Position numbers and translations under genes: made by a program. Shown here in pieces: positions 34,386-43,621 of a stretch of DNA of 64,000 nucleotides. The stretch covers positions 38,873 through 102,872 of the forward strand of contig JAQWWH010000034.1 of assembly GCA_029255105.1 (NCBI GenBank). Direction: 5' to 3'. Positions within the stretch are counted from its first letter, which is position 1, and each line of letters begins with the position of its first letter. The DNA is from Flavimaricola sp. (lineage in GTDB: Bacteria; Pseudomonadota; Alphaproteobacteria; Rhodobacterales; Rhodobacteraceae). The notes under the pieces were generated by a model. It made no database searches, was not told where the DNA came from, and saw only the letters and a list, made by a program, of their open reading frames with translations.

Positions 34386-35168
34386 ATGAGCAACCAAATG
34401 CATGATGTTGAATCCGCCTCTGTGAGTCTAGTCATTCCGGCTAAGAATGAGTCCCGCAATCTCGAGTATGTCTTCTCCCGCATACCTGAGTGGATCGACG
34501 AGGTCATTCTTGTGGATGGAAACTCCTCCGATGACACGGTCGCCGTTGCAAGATCACTAAGGCCAGATGTCAAAGTCGTGGGCCAGGACAGAAAAGGAAA
34601 AGGGGCTGCATTGAGAAGCGGTTTCGCAGCCTGCACAAAAGAGATTGTCATAATGATCGACGCCGACGGGTCAATGGACCCGCGCGAGATCCCTGCCTAT
34701 GTCGGAGCACTTTTGGCGGGTGCCGATTTTGTAAAGGGCTCACGCTTTATGCAAGGTGGGGATACCTTTGACATGGAGTGGTATCGTCGCCTTGGCAACT
34801 GGGGGTTCGTCAAGCTCGTCAAATGGCGCTTTGGCGGTCGCTATAGCGACTTGTGTTATGGCTATATCGGCTTTTGGCGGACTGCGCTGCTGCACATGTC
34901 GCTTGAAGACGACGACGGTTTCGAGATCGAGACCAGTATGAACATCCAGGCCCTGACCAGTGGGCTGGATGTCCACGAGGTGCCTAGCATGGAGGCGCCC
35001 CGCATCTACGGGGTCAGCAACTTGCGGACGTTCCCCGATGGCTGGCGTGTCCTGCGGAAGATCATCCAACTTGGCCTGAAACGCCCCGATCGGCAGCCCG
35101 CCCATAAGCCGCGGCGGGCACGGATGGAAACCAACCTGCTCGGCCCGGCCGACATCGCCGACTCGTAG
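34386..35168 (+). CDS. Glycosyltransferase family 2 (dolichyl-phosphate mannose synthase-like)
   Basis: 260-residue GT-A glycosyltransferase without a membrane anchor. It starts with the nucleotide-sugar-binding region VSLVIPAKNESRN, then EVILVDGNSSDDT near 38, KGKGAALRSGFAAC near 66, and the DxD motif in MIDADGSMDPREIP near 91. The pattern is that of enzymes charging a polyprenyl phosphate or adding an early sugar. First gene of the plus-strand exopolysaccharide operon, 10 bases before the next gene. Donor and acceptor are not predictable. Confidence 0.9.
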   Translation: MSNQMHDVESASVSLVIPAKNESRNLEYVFSRIPEWIDEVILVDGNSSDDTVAVARSLRPDVKVVGQDRKGKGAALRSGFAACTKEIVIMIDADGSMDPREIPAYVGALLAGADFVKGSRFMQGGDTFDMEWYRRLGNWGFVKLVKWRFGGRYSDLCYGYIGFWRTALLHMSLEDDDGFEIETSMNIQALTSGLDVHEVPSMEAPRIYGVSNLRTFPDGWRVLRKIIQLGLKRPDRQPAHKPRRARMETNLLGPADIADS

Positions 35169-35178
35169 GTTTAGCCAG

Positions 35179-37380
35179 ATGAGCACAACGCAAGACATCT
35201 CATTCGGGGTCATAATCTGCGCTCACGACATGAACCGAGTCGATTTGCTGCGGGCCTCGATCAGGTCGGTACAGGCGCAAAACCTTCCGGCCCGGGACAT
35301 CGTCGTGGTCTGCGATCACAACCCAGCGCTGCTGGCCGTTGTCGGAACAGAGTTTCCAGACGTGACGGTTATCGCCAACCAGCAGGCCCAGGGCCTTTCG
35401 GGCGCGAGAAACACTGGCATATCGATTGTCAAAGGCGGCGTTGTCGCCTTCATCGACGATGATGCGACGGCGGACGCCGACTGGCTTGGCATCCTGGCGA
35501 AAGCTTACGCCGACCCGGCGATCATGGCCGTGGGTGGGGGCATCCTTCCCCTCTGGCCCGGAAACCGGCCCCGCTGGATGCCGCCTGAATTCGACTGGAC
35601 CGTGGGGTGCAGCTACGTCGGTCTGCCAACCCAAAACACGTATGTCCGCAATCTGATCGGTTGCAACATGTCGATGCGGCGGACCTGCCTTGAAGCAGTT
35701 GGTGGATTTGCATCCGCCCTGGGGCGCGTTGGCGACAACGCGTCGGGCTGTGAAGAGACCGAAGTGTTTATCCGCATGCAAACCCGGTTTCCGGATCGGT
35801 CGATCCTGTTCGTCCCAGCCGCCCGGGTGCATCATTCCATTTCAGCCAACAGAATGCGGTGGCGCTATTTTGCAAACCGTTGCCGGGCAGAAGGCCGCGC
35901 AAAGGCCGTGATGACCCAAACCGTTGGACTTCAGAACAGCCTCTCGACCGAGGCCAGCTATGTGCGCAAAGTTCTGCCCGCCGGCGTCCTTCGCGGCATC
36001 ACCGATGCCACGAAGGGCGACATGGCCGGTCTGGCCAGGTCCAGTGCAATCGTTGCCGGATTGGCGATGACGACGGCTGCCTTCGCCTTGCAGCGGGCAA
36101 AGATGGCGCTGAACACCCGCCCCCTGCCCGAGCCCTTCAAACCGCGACTGATCGTTGACGCCGATTTGTCCAAGGGTCTGCCTGATCTCTCACAGGTCAA
36201 CGCCGACACAGCAGAATCCTATGGCGCGGCCTGGTGTCTGATCCGCGACAAGGGAAAACCGGTCAAGTTGTTCGAACTGCCCTTTGATGCGCCCACAATC
36301 ACCGCCCGGGATCTTGAGGCGCGGGTGCAGTCGGACACCACACCGCTGCCGGACGCCGCAATCCCACAAGTGACTGGTGCTGGTGCGCCGCATGTGACTG
36401 TGGTGGTCGCAACCCGCAACCGGGCTACCAGTCTGGCGCGCTGCCTCGATTCTCTTATAGCGCAGACTTACCCATCCATGGACATCGTCGTTGTCGACAA
36501 TGCACCCTCGTCGAGCGAGACGCGTGATCTGATCGCTTCGACCTATGCCCGCAGCGGCCAGGTCCGATATGTGCTAGAGCAGACGCCCGGTCTGGGCCGT
36601 GCCCACAACACCGGCGTGACAACTGCACGGGGCAGCATCATCGCCTTTACCGATGACGACGTGATCGCGGACCCCGCGTGGGTCGCAGCCATCGCTGCAA
36701 ATTTTACCTATGACGATCAGATCGGATGCGTGACGGGACTGATCCTCCCGGCCGAACTTGAAACCCGGGCCCAGTACTGGACAGAACGGCAGGGCGGCTT
36801 TGGCAAGGGCCTGTCCCGAAAAGTCTTTGATCCAAAGACAGGGCACCGTGATAGCCCCCTCTTTCCCTATGCTGCGGGCGCTTTCGGGTCTGGTGCCAAC
36901 ATGGCGTTCCGGCGCGAGACCCTGGAACGGATGGGCGGGTTTGACCCAGCACTGGGGGCTGGAACGTTGGCGCGCGGTGGGGACGACCTGGCCTCCTTTG
37001 TCTCCGCGCTTCAATCGGGCTACCGGATCGCCTACGAGCCGGGCGCGATTGTCTGGCACCACCACCGTCGCAGCCAAGACGGTATGCGCAGGCAGGCCTA
37101 CAACTACGGTGTGGGCCTTGGGGCCTATCTGACCAAGCAGGTCGTCGAGGACCCCCGTCGCCTCGCCTTCTTTGCCCGCAAATCAGTAGCGGCCTTCCGG
37201 CATCTGTTTTCGCCAAATTCCAGCAAGATGGACAAGCTCCCCAACGACTATCCGCGCCAATACGTCTGGAGTGAAAGGTTGGGCATCCTGATGGGCGTTC
37301 CCGGCTATCTGCGCAGCCGTCGACACACCCGACGCGTGGGCACGCATTTGCCAATGACTGAAGCCACTGACCCAATTTGA
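35179..37380 (+). CDS. Bifunctional glycosyltransferase with two GT2 domains
   Basis: 733 residues holding two complete GT-A domains. Domain 1 (about 8-240): GVIICAHDMNR, QGLSGARNTGI, DxD-like FIDDDATAD. A linker of roughly 150 residues includes a short hydrophobic stretch (GLARSSAIVAGLAMTTAAFA). Domain 2 (about 405-640): VTVVVATRNRATSLARCL, GLGRAHNTGV, DxD in FTDDDVIAD near 492, plus GSGANMAFRRETLERMGGFDP. A catalytic Asp is plausible in GGDDLASFV. The duplication suggests it adds two residues of the repeat unit, perhaps with different linkages. Confidence 0.9.
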   Translation: MSTTQDISFGVIICAHDMNRVDLLRASIRSVQAQNLPARDIVVVCDHNPALLAVVGTEFPDVTVIANQQAQGLSGARNTGISIVKGGVVAFIDDDATADADWLGILAKAYADPAIMAVGGGILPLWPGNRPRWMPPEFDWTVGCSYVGLPTQNTYVRNLIGCNMSMRRTCLEAVGGFASALGRVGDNASGCEETEVFIRMQTRFPDRSILFVPAARVHHSISANRMRWRYFANRCRAEGRAKAVMTQTVGLQNSLSTEASYVRKVLPAGVLRGITDATKGDMAGLARSSAIVAGLAMTTAAFALQRAKMALNTRPLPEPFKPRLIVDADLSKGLPDLSQVNADTAESYGAAWCLIRDKGKPVKLFELPFDAPTITARDLEARVQSDTTPLPDAAIPQVTGAGAPHVTVVVATRNRATSLARCLDSLIAQTYPSMDIVVVDNAPSSSETRDLIASTYARSGQVRYVLEQTPGLGRAHNTGVTTARGSIIAFTDDDVIADPAWVAAIAANFTYDDQIGCVTGLILPAELETRAQYWTERQGGFGKGLSRKVFDPKTGHRDSPLFPYAAGAFGSGANMAFRRETLERMGGFDPALGAGTLARGGDDLASFVSALQSGYRIAYEPGAIVWHHHRRSQDGMRRQAYNYGVGLGAYLTKQVVEDPRRLAFFARKSVAAFRHLFSPNSSKMDKLPNDYPRQYVWSERLGILMGVPGYLRSRRHTRRVGTHLPMTEATDPI

Positions 37381-37402
37381 CCCAAGGATTGGAGAGACTG
37401 CG

Positions 37403-38221
37403 ATGCAAGCCATTCCAATACTGGCCTATCACTCGATCGCTGACTCCGACAATGCACGCTACGCGCAATGGTGCGTCACGCCGCACCGGTTTCACCAACA
37501 CATGTCGGTCCTGAAGCAATGGAACTACCGTGTTTTCACCGTAAGTCAGCTGGTCGACTGGCTGGTCATGGGCAAGCCTATGCCATCGCGCTGCGTGGCG
37601 ATTTCCTTTGACGACGGGTTGCAGGACTTTCAGGACAACGCCGTTCCGATCCTTTCGGCATTCGACTACCCCGCGACGCTTTACGTAGTCGCAGGTCTGA
37701 TCGGCAAAAGCAGCAGGTGGCTAGCCCCGCTAGGAGAGGGCAATCGGCCCATTCTGAACGCGTCAGAGTTGCGGGCCCTGTCGGCCACTGGGATCGAAAT
37801 CGGGGGACACTCAATGACCCACCCCGAGCTTGATGTGCTTGATCGCAGGACTGCCTTTGCGGAAATCCGGAACTGCAAACACGTGCTGGAGGATGTCCTG
37901 GGCGAGGATGTGCGCTCGTTCGCCTACCCCCATGGCTACGCCTCAGATACGACTAGGCAATTGGCGGAGGACGCGGGATATGGGTCGGCGGTGAGGGTGC
38001 GACATGCCTTGTCCGCCGCCGGCGAAAACGCCTTTGGCCTGTCCCGCCTTGTGATGACTGAATCGTTGGGCAAAGCCGAACTTTTCTCGTTGCTTACCGG
38101 CCATGGCGTTCCGGTTGCGCCACCGCAAAACAGTCTCAGGTCCAGCCTGTGGCGCATAACCCGACGCCTCAGGGCCCTGCGGGGGCAACCAAGACCGGTT
38201 TGCGAGGTCACTGCATCATGA
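37403..38221 (+). CDS. Polysaccharide deacetylase (NodB/CE4) family protein
   Basis: 272 residues. CE4 motifs: ISFDDGLQDF near residue 69 (catalytic Asp and metal Asp) and GGHSMTHPELD near 133 (two metal His), then a later motif region SFAYPHGYASD near 172. It starts ILAYHSIAD, a common opening of this family. No signal peptide is evident, so a cytoplasmic or membrane-associated location is expected. It would remove N- or O-acetyl groups from polysaccharide or precursor. It lies 22 bases after the double glycosyltransferase, within the exopolysaccharide operon. Confidence 0.9.
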   Translation: MQAIPILAYHSIADSDNARYAQWCVTPHRFHQHMSVLKQWNYRVFTVSQLVDWLVMGKPMPSRCVAISFDDGLQDFQDNAVPILSAFDYPATLYVVAGLIGKSSRWLAPLGEGNRPILNASELRALSATGIEIGGHSMTHPELDVLDRRTAFAEIRNCKHVLEDVLGEDVRSFAYPHGYASDTTRQLAEDAGYGSAVRVRHALSAAGENAFGLSRLVMTESLGKAELFSLLTGHGVPVAPPQNSLRSSLWRITRRLRALRGQPRPVCEVTAS

Positions 38222-38294
38222 CCCGTCCAGCATCGAAAGAATTCTGCTCAGCAACTGGCCCCCGGCACGAACCGATTTGGCGGGAGGGTGCGCA

Positions 38295-39359
38295 ATGAAA
38301 ATGATAGTACCGGAACGCCAGTGGGTGCTGGCGACCGGCGGGGCGGGCTATATCGGGTCACACGTCGTGGTGGAACTTGTCGCTGCAGGCTTTGGCGTCG
38401 TCATCCTGGACAATTTTGAAAACGCCTCGCCGGATGTGCTGACACGTCTGGCACGGATCACCGGCTTCGACATTCCGGTCGTCCGTGGCGATGTCCGCGA
38501 CAAAAGCAAGGTGGCCGAAACTTTGATGCGCTACGGCATCGACATCGTTATTCACCTTGCTGGGAAGAAATCAGTGGGAGAGTCGGTCTCGGGCCCACTG
38601 GATTACTACAACGCCAATGTCGGAGGCGGCATCGCCGTTCTTGAGGCGATGCGCGAAACCGGGGTGGGCAAGTTGGTGTTTTCGTCATCGGCAACGGTCT
38701 ACAAAGCCGGCGGTGCGGGCACTCTGGACGAGAACGCCCCAGTCGGTCCGTCCAACCCTTACGGCCGCACAAAGGCGATGCTGGAAGAGATCATCACAGA
38801 CACGGTCGCATCCCGAGGACTGACCCGGGCAATTTCACTGCGGTATTTCAACCCCGCTGGCGCCCATCATTCTGGATTGATCGGTGAGAACCCAACAGCA
38901 AAGCCGAACAACCTCTTTCCCTTCATCGCCCAGACGGCGGCCGGACTGCACCCTAAGGTGCTGATCTTCGGTGATGATTACCCAACACCAGATGGCACAG
39001 GTGTGCGGGACTACATCCATGTCGTCGACCTTGCCCGGGGTCATGTCGCAGCGGTCGAGCATTTGGTGGCGAACGCAGCAACCGCCGACCATCTGCGGGT
39101 AAACCTTGGCACCGGTGCAGGATATAGCGTCAGGGCGGCAGTGGCTGCATTCTCTGGCGCCTGCGGGTTCGACGTACCATTCGAAGTGGTCGCCCGACGA
39201 CCCGGCGACATCGCGATTTGCGTGGCAGATCCCGGTCGGGCGAAACAGCTATTGGGTTGGACGGCAAAACTGTCCTTCGAACAGATGTGCGCCGACCAAT
39301 GGGCATTTCATCGAACATGTGAGGATCACAACACCGACCGGTTGGTCGTCTCGGGCTAG
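38295..39359 (+). CDS. galE: UDP-glucose 4-epimerase
   Basis: SDR-family epimerase interconverting UDP-glucose and UDP-galactose (or the N-acetyl forms). The Rossmann motif GGAGYIGSH lies near residue 15. The catalytic Ser is in VFSSSATVY near 125 and the YxxxK pair in YGRTKAMLEE near 155. RYFNPAGAHHSG near 183 and DGTGVRDYIHVVDLA near 238 are classic GalE. The length is 354 residues. The start at 38295 follows GGGAGGG; the open frame begins at a TTG six codons upstream. It supplies a galactose-type donor to the locus. The stop shares CTAG with the convergent gene. Confidence 0.94.
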   Translation: MKMIVPERQWVLATGGAGYIGSHVVVELVAAGFGVVILDNFENASPDVLTRLARITGFDIPVVRGDVRDKSKVAETLMRYGIDIVIHLAGKKSVGESVSGPLDYYNANVGGGIAVLEAMRETGVGKLVFSSSATVYKAGGAGTLDENAPVGPSNPYGRTKAMLEEIITDTVASRGLTRAISLRYFNPAGAHHSGLIGENPTAKPNNLFPFIAQTAAGLHPKVLIFGDDYPTPDGTGVRDYIHVVDLARGHVAAVEHLVANAATADHLRVNLGTGAGYSVRAAVAAFSGACGFDVPFEVVARRPGDIAICVADPGRAKQLLGWTAKLSFEQMCADQWAFHRTCEDHNTDRLVVSG

Positions 39360-41200
39360 CCTTCGACGAATCGGCGCGCCCGAAATATCCGCACGTCCTG
39401 ATTTTCATAAACCTGTACCAGATCAGGGGATGCCAGAAGGTCGCTTACCAGCTTTTCCAGCGAGTCCGCGGACAGGATCCCGGACACTTCTACATGGGCC
39501 AGCTGGCTTCTTGTCACGATGACGTAGCCATCGTTCCATTTCGTGTCCGAGAACCAATCTCCCAGCGTCTTGCCCGGGTTCAAAAGGAACTCATTGCGCG
39601 AGGCTTCGGGCTCTTCCGATATCGGGAGATAAAAGAAATCCTCATAGTTCATGAATTGCGACGGATAATTGCGCGACACCTCAACAAGCAGGGTCGAAGG
39701 GGTGTCATGACTATAAAGCCACACAGCCGCCTCGACCTCGTCCTGTGAAAACCGATACTGACGGTCCTTGCCGTTGTTCGCGAACAAAAAGCCGATGCTA
39801 AACAGCAGCGACAGCAGGCCAAAGCACACAAATGTCTTGATCCCGGGTGCATAGCGCGCGTTGGGAAAAAAGAATGCAGCACAGAAGAATGCAAAGAATG
39901 GCAGGCAGAAAAAGTAGATGCGGAAGATTGCCTCGCCACCATAGCTGGTCACACCAAGGATCAGAACCGGGGCACACATCAGGACGAAAACGACGCCATC
40001 CCGCTTGCCCCACATCAAGCGCCGAAGACCGCCAAGGCCCCCAACGACGGCAACCCCGGCCGATAGTGCACGCCCTACCCATACGACACTCGCCGTGCCG
40101 ATCGTCACGTCGCGGGTATCGACAAGCCTTTCGGCAACGCCCTCGACGGTGCGCCCGAGCTGGTCCAATTCGCCTGCCAGATTGGCCTTGAGGAACGGCG
40201 CCGCCGGAAACATCACCCAAAGGAGCATCATCAACCCAGCAAGGATTGCGTAGCCAAGGCTAAGCGGGGTGACGATCGACAACCCCGTCAATGCGATAAC
40301 CAGGATCAGCGGCGTCAGCTGATGCGAAGCGACCATGACCAGGATGGCCACGAACAACAGGCCGACCGCCAGGTTGCGCTCAAGGGGCGTCGCGTCGGTC
40401 CGGGTCGACGTTCCCAAAGTCATCGCTGTCCTGAGGCCTTGCAAGTGCCGCCCCAGATACCATCCCCCCGTCGCCGTGGCCGGCATCAACGGTCCAAGGC
40501 ACAGGATAAGGACCAGCAGATAAAGCCCGTAGGCAAGAGCCTGCGGGGAAAAGTAGTCCTGCCCCACCCAGCTTGTGCAGATAAAGACCCAAATTGCCGC
40601 AAAGACGAGTTGCGGGTTGTCGGTAAAACGCCTGAAGAGCAGCGCGAGAAAACCAATGTAGGCCAGGTTTGACAGGACAGGAAAAAACCGCGCCCAGTCG
40701 GCAATCTCTGTGGGGCCAAGATTGAAAAGATCGGCCAGACTTGCCGCGATCCAGAAGAAACCCGGCCAGTTGTGATAGGCCGACAGGAATTGGATCGTGC
40801 GGTCCACCTCACCGTGCCGCTGGATATAGTCGATGATGCCAATATGCTTCCAGGCCCAGGAATAGCGCAGCGTTTCGTAGACGATCGCAGGCGTAGCGTG
40901 AAGCATGAGAACCAATGCCGCCAGACCAGAGAGATGAACAAGCCGCCTTCGCGGCCAAAGGTAGAGCCCGGCCGCAAACCCTGCTTGCAGCAGCATCAGA
41001 CCAGCCCAGAACGGCCAAGGCAAGATGCCGACAAGGCCGAAATCGTTCAGGTCTTCGGGCACGATCAACGGGAGACTGACCCACCAAAGACCAACCGCAA
41101 CCGCCAAGGAAACCGCAGTCAAAACCTGAGCCACAAGGCTCGGACGCGATCTTGACTGCCCCGACAATTGGGGGGTGGTGGTTCTGGGTCTGCTCGTCAT
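39356..41200 (-). CDS. Large polytopic membrane protein of the exopolysaccharide locus
   Basis: 614 residues with roughly a dozen hydrophobic segments in the first 470, then a soluble C-terminal part of about 140 residues (from near DRQYRFSQDEVEAAVWLYSH). A loop after the early helices has FLSAYHNWPGFFWIAASLAD, similar to what is seen in GT-C and polymerase proteins. No family was recognised with certainty. Position in a polysaccharide operon makes a Wzy-like polymerase or a GT-C transferase the best guess. Its start overlaps the flippase-kinase stop by 4 bases (ATGA). Confidence 0.7.
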   Translation of the reverse strand: MTSRPRTTTPQLSGQSRSRPSLVAQVLTAVSLAVAVGLWWVSLPLIVPEDLNDFGLVGILPWPFWAGLMLLQAGFAAGLYLWPRRRLVHLSGLAALVLMLHATPAIVYETLRYSWAWKHIGIIDYIQRHGEVDRTIQFLSAYHNWPGFFWIAASLADLFNLGPTEIADWARFFPVLSNLAYIGFLALLFRRFTDNPQLVFAAIWVFICTSWVGQDYFSPQALAYGLYLLVLILCLGPLMPATATGGWYLGRHLQGLRTAMTLGTSTRTDATPLERNLAVGLLFVAILVMVASHQLTPLILVIALTGLSIVTPLSLGYAILAGLMMLLWVMFPAAPFLKANLAGELDQLGRTVEGVAERLVDTRDVTIGTASVVWVGRALSAGVAVVGGLGGLRRLMWGKRDGVVFVLMCAPVLILGVTSYGGEAIFRIYFFCLPFFAFFCAAFFFPNARYAPGIKTFVCFGLLSLLFSIGFLFANNGKDRQYRFSQDEVEAAVWLYSHDTPSTLLVEVSRNYPSQFMNYEDFFYLPISEEPEASRNEFLLNPGKTLGDWFSDTKWNDGYVIVTRSQLAHVEVSGILSADSLEKLVSDLLASPDLVQVYENQDVRIFRARRFVEG

Positions 41201-43569
41201 GGGTGGGCCGCGAACCGGACACGCGCGACGGTGTCAAGAACGCGATCAACGTTCCATGCCAGCCAAAGTCTGGATTTCAGGGAAGGTTCAGTGTTGCGGG
41301 CAATCGTGGCCACATGGCGCAGCCACACCAGAACAACGATCGCTTTGTCGTCCAACGGGTCGTTGTCATCACGGACCCCCGCAGTCCTGAAGACGGCAAT
41401 CTCTTCCAGCGTCCAACCGTCCGATTGCAGGAAATCTCTCACGACAGGACCAATCTCTTCGCCTGTCCGCGCCATCCTGACAGTGAGGCCAAGGTGGCTG
41501 GCATCCAGTTGAGCAAGGGCATCCGGGCGATAGGCCTCCCAATCGATGAGGCCCGCGACGCGCAAATCACGACTGGTGATATCGCGGTCTGAAAAGAACA
41601 GGTTGCCGAACGACAAATCTCCATGCCCAAGACCGAGGTTTGCCCACCGTCCGACAAAGGCAGCTCGCAGGTCACCGCAAAGGGTCTCGATCCCGCTCTC
41701 GCGCTGCCGCCAATTGCCCAACTTGCCTGTCGCCTCCCTCACGATTGCCGCAGGAGCGTCGATCCAGTTTTCTGCCCAACGGTCATCAAGACGCGACCTG
41801 GTGGCCGTTTTGCGATGCATCTCGGCCACCGTGGATGACGCCACCGCCATCGCAGGCAAGGCATCGCCGCGTCCAAAGTCCATCTTAAGGCCATCAAACC
41901 CCACAATCGCCGTTTCGACCGTGTGAATGTGCCCGAGCGTGGCGTCTGCAGCCAGAATGCGAGGGATCAGGTCCCAGTGCGAGGCCAAACGCGTGTCGGC
42001 CACCAGCGACCGAAGCGCCTCGGCATTTCGCGAAACATATGCACGCCCCCTGGGGCTGGTTCCGAATTTCAAGACACCCACGGGGCCGCCGGCCGGCCCG
42101 TCGTTTTCCAGCAGAACGGCCGTCACGCAATTGGTCGAACCGTCCAGGAAGGTAAGCTTGGAACAATCGGGACAATGGAAATCGCCTGGTGACACCAGAT
42201 CCTGAGCGATCTGGCGGTTTGTCCTGCTTCCGCCCCGCAGCATTTTCCAAACCGACCGCAGCAGTTGCATCGCCGAATGGGCAAGCGCGATGGTCCAGTC
42301 AGCCAGGGTGCCGGGGCCATCCCTTCGCATCACGGAAACAACGACAGCCGCGCAGGTAACGCTATGTGCCACAAGCCAGGCCAGGGCAACGCCAAGCCCA
42401 CCAAGGCCCGCAACCAGGATCGCACCGGTTGCAGCAAAGACAACGAGGGTGCTGATCTGGACCAAGGCGACGGCACGGGTGTCGCCCTTGATCCGGGCCG
42501 AGGCACAATAAATCGTTGAGATAGTCCACGGCAGACAGGACAGGGCAAGGATACGCAAGACCGGCGCGCCCTCAGCCACATAACTCTTTCCGAACATCCC
42601 CATCAGAAGCGGGGCCCCGGCGGCGATAACCACGACGGCCAGAACGCTGAGGATCAGGGCATGGCACAAAGTATCGACGATAAGTCTTCGCAAGCGCAAC
42701 GGATTGGTCACGCCTTCGGCAATCAGCGAGACGCTCATCGCCATGCCCACAAGGTGGATGGAATAAGCCATGCTCCATGCGAGATGATAGGTGGCCGTCG
42801 AGGCCACACCCGCAGATGCCGTGACCATAAAGGGGGCAAGGCCGTATGCTGCCGACAGGCCCAGACTGCCAAGGAAATCCCAGCCCAGAAAACGAAAGAC
42901 GGTCTTCAGGTCCGGCAACTGTTCGACGGGGGTCGTCGCGCGTGCTGGTAGCCGAGCGAAGATTGCGGCATTGATGATCAGGATCAAAGGAATAAGGGGC
43001 AGGACAAAAGCCAGAAAGATGCCCCCGGTCTTGGGCAGAGCCAACTGCGCCACAAGGACCAGGACCACGATCTTCAGGACCGAATAGGCTGCGTTTTCAA
43101 CCGGGACCAACGTTGATCGCCGCAGCCCGGACAAGGCGGCGTCCTGCAACGAGAATACAGTCCATGCGACCGTTGCACCAACAAAGATCATCGTCGCGAC
43201 CGGGCTGGTACGCACCACCAGAAGCGGTTCGGCGAACGATCCTGCCGCCAGCGCGAAACCTGTCCCGACCAGGGCCGCGAAAAGGCCCGCCCCGGCATAG
43301 GTCTTCAGGATCAGCCGCCCTGCCCCGCCCCCCGCCAATGGCAGAAACCGGGTCAGCAGAGCGCCCATGTTCATCTGCGCCAGGAAACTTGTCGTCATCA
43401 TCAGCGAAATCAAAGCCGCCGCAAACCCGACCTGCTCTTGCGTATAAAGCCGGGTCGCAATCATCCAGAAAACGATGCCCAGAACAGAACTGACCCCCAC
43501 ATTGGCAACCAGTGCATAGCCATTCAACACCAGGGGTGTTGCCGCCTTGAGGGAACTTAGTAGGCGCAT
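41197..43569 (-). CDS. Polysaccharide flippase fused to an APH-like kinase domain
   Basis: 790 residues. Residues 1-430 form a MOP-superfamily flippase (Wzx/MurJ-like, about 12 helices; it opens with LVLNGYALVANVGVSSVLG). After a basic linker comes a Cys pair CPDC near 468, and a soluble kinase-like domain (about 460-780). This keeps the phosphotransferase catalytic loop HGDLSFGN near 663 and the metal-binding DWE near 690, as in aminoglycoside and choline kinases. The fusion is continuous with no stop or frameshift. It lies between the GH16 and polymerase-like genes in one minus-strand operon. Substrate of the kinase is unknown. Confidence 0.82.
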   Translation of the reverse strand: MRLLSSLKAATPLVLNGYALVANVGVSSVLGIVFWMIATRLYTQEQVGFAAALISLMMTTSFLAQMNMGALLTRFLPLAGGGAGRLILKTYAGAGLFAALVGTGFALAAGSFAEPLLVVRTSPVATMIFVGATVAWTVFSLQDAALSGLRRSTLVPVENAAYSVLKIVVLVLVAQLALPKTGGIFLAFVLPLIPLILIINAAIFARLPARATTPVEQLPDLKTVFRFLGWDFLGSLGLSAAYGLAPFMVTASAGVASTATYHLAWSMAYSIHLVGMAMSVSLIAEGVTNPLRLRRLIVDTLCHALILSVLAVVVIAAGAPLLMGMFGKSYVAEGAPVLRILALSCLPWTISTIYCASARIKGDTRAVALVQISTLVVFAATGAILVAGLGGLGVALAWLVAHSVTCAAVVVSVMRRDGPGTLADWTIALAHSAMQLLRSVWKMLRGGSRTNRQIAQDLVSPGDFHCPDCSKLTFLDGSTNCVTAVLLENDGPAGGPVGVLKFGTSPRGRAYVSRNAEALRSLVADTRLASHWDLIPRILAADATLGHIHTVETAIVGFDGLKMDFGRGDALPAMAVASSTVAEMHRKTATRSRLDDRWAENWIDAPAAIVREATGKLGNWRQRESGIETLCGDLRAAFVGRWANLGLGHGDLSFGNLFFSDRDITSRDLRVAGLIDWEAYRPDALAQLDASHLGLTVRMARTGEEIGPVVRDFLQSDGWTLEEIAVFRTAGVRDDNDPLDDKAIVVLVWLRHVATIARNTEPSLKSRLWLAWNVDRVLDTVARVRFAAHP

Positions 43570-43621
43570 CCTCTAACCTCTGGCGGCGGCATCCGCCGTT
43601 TCGCGAACTCATGGCTAAGGA

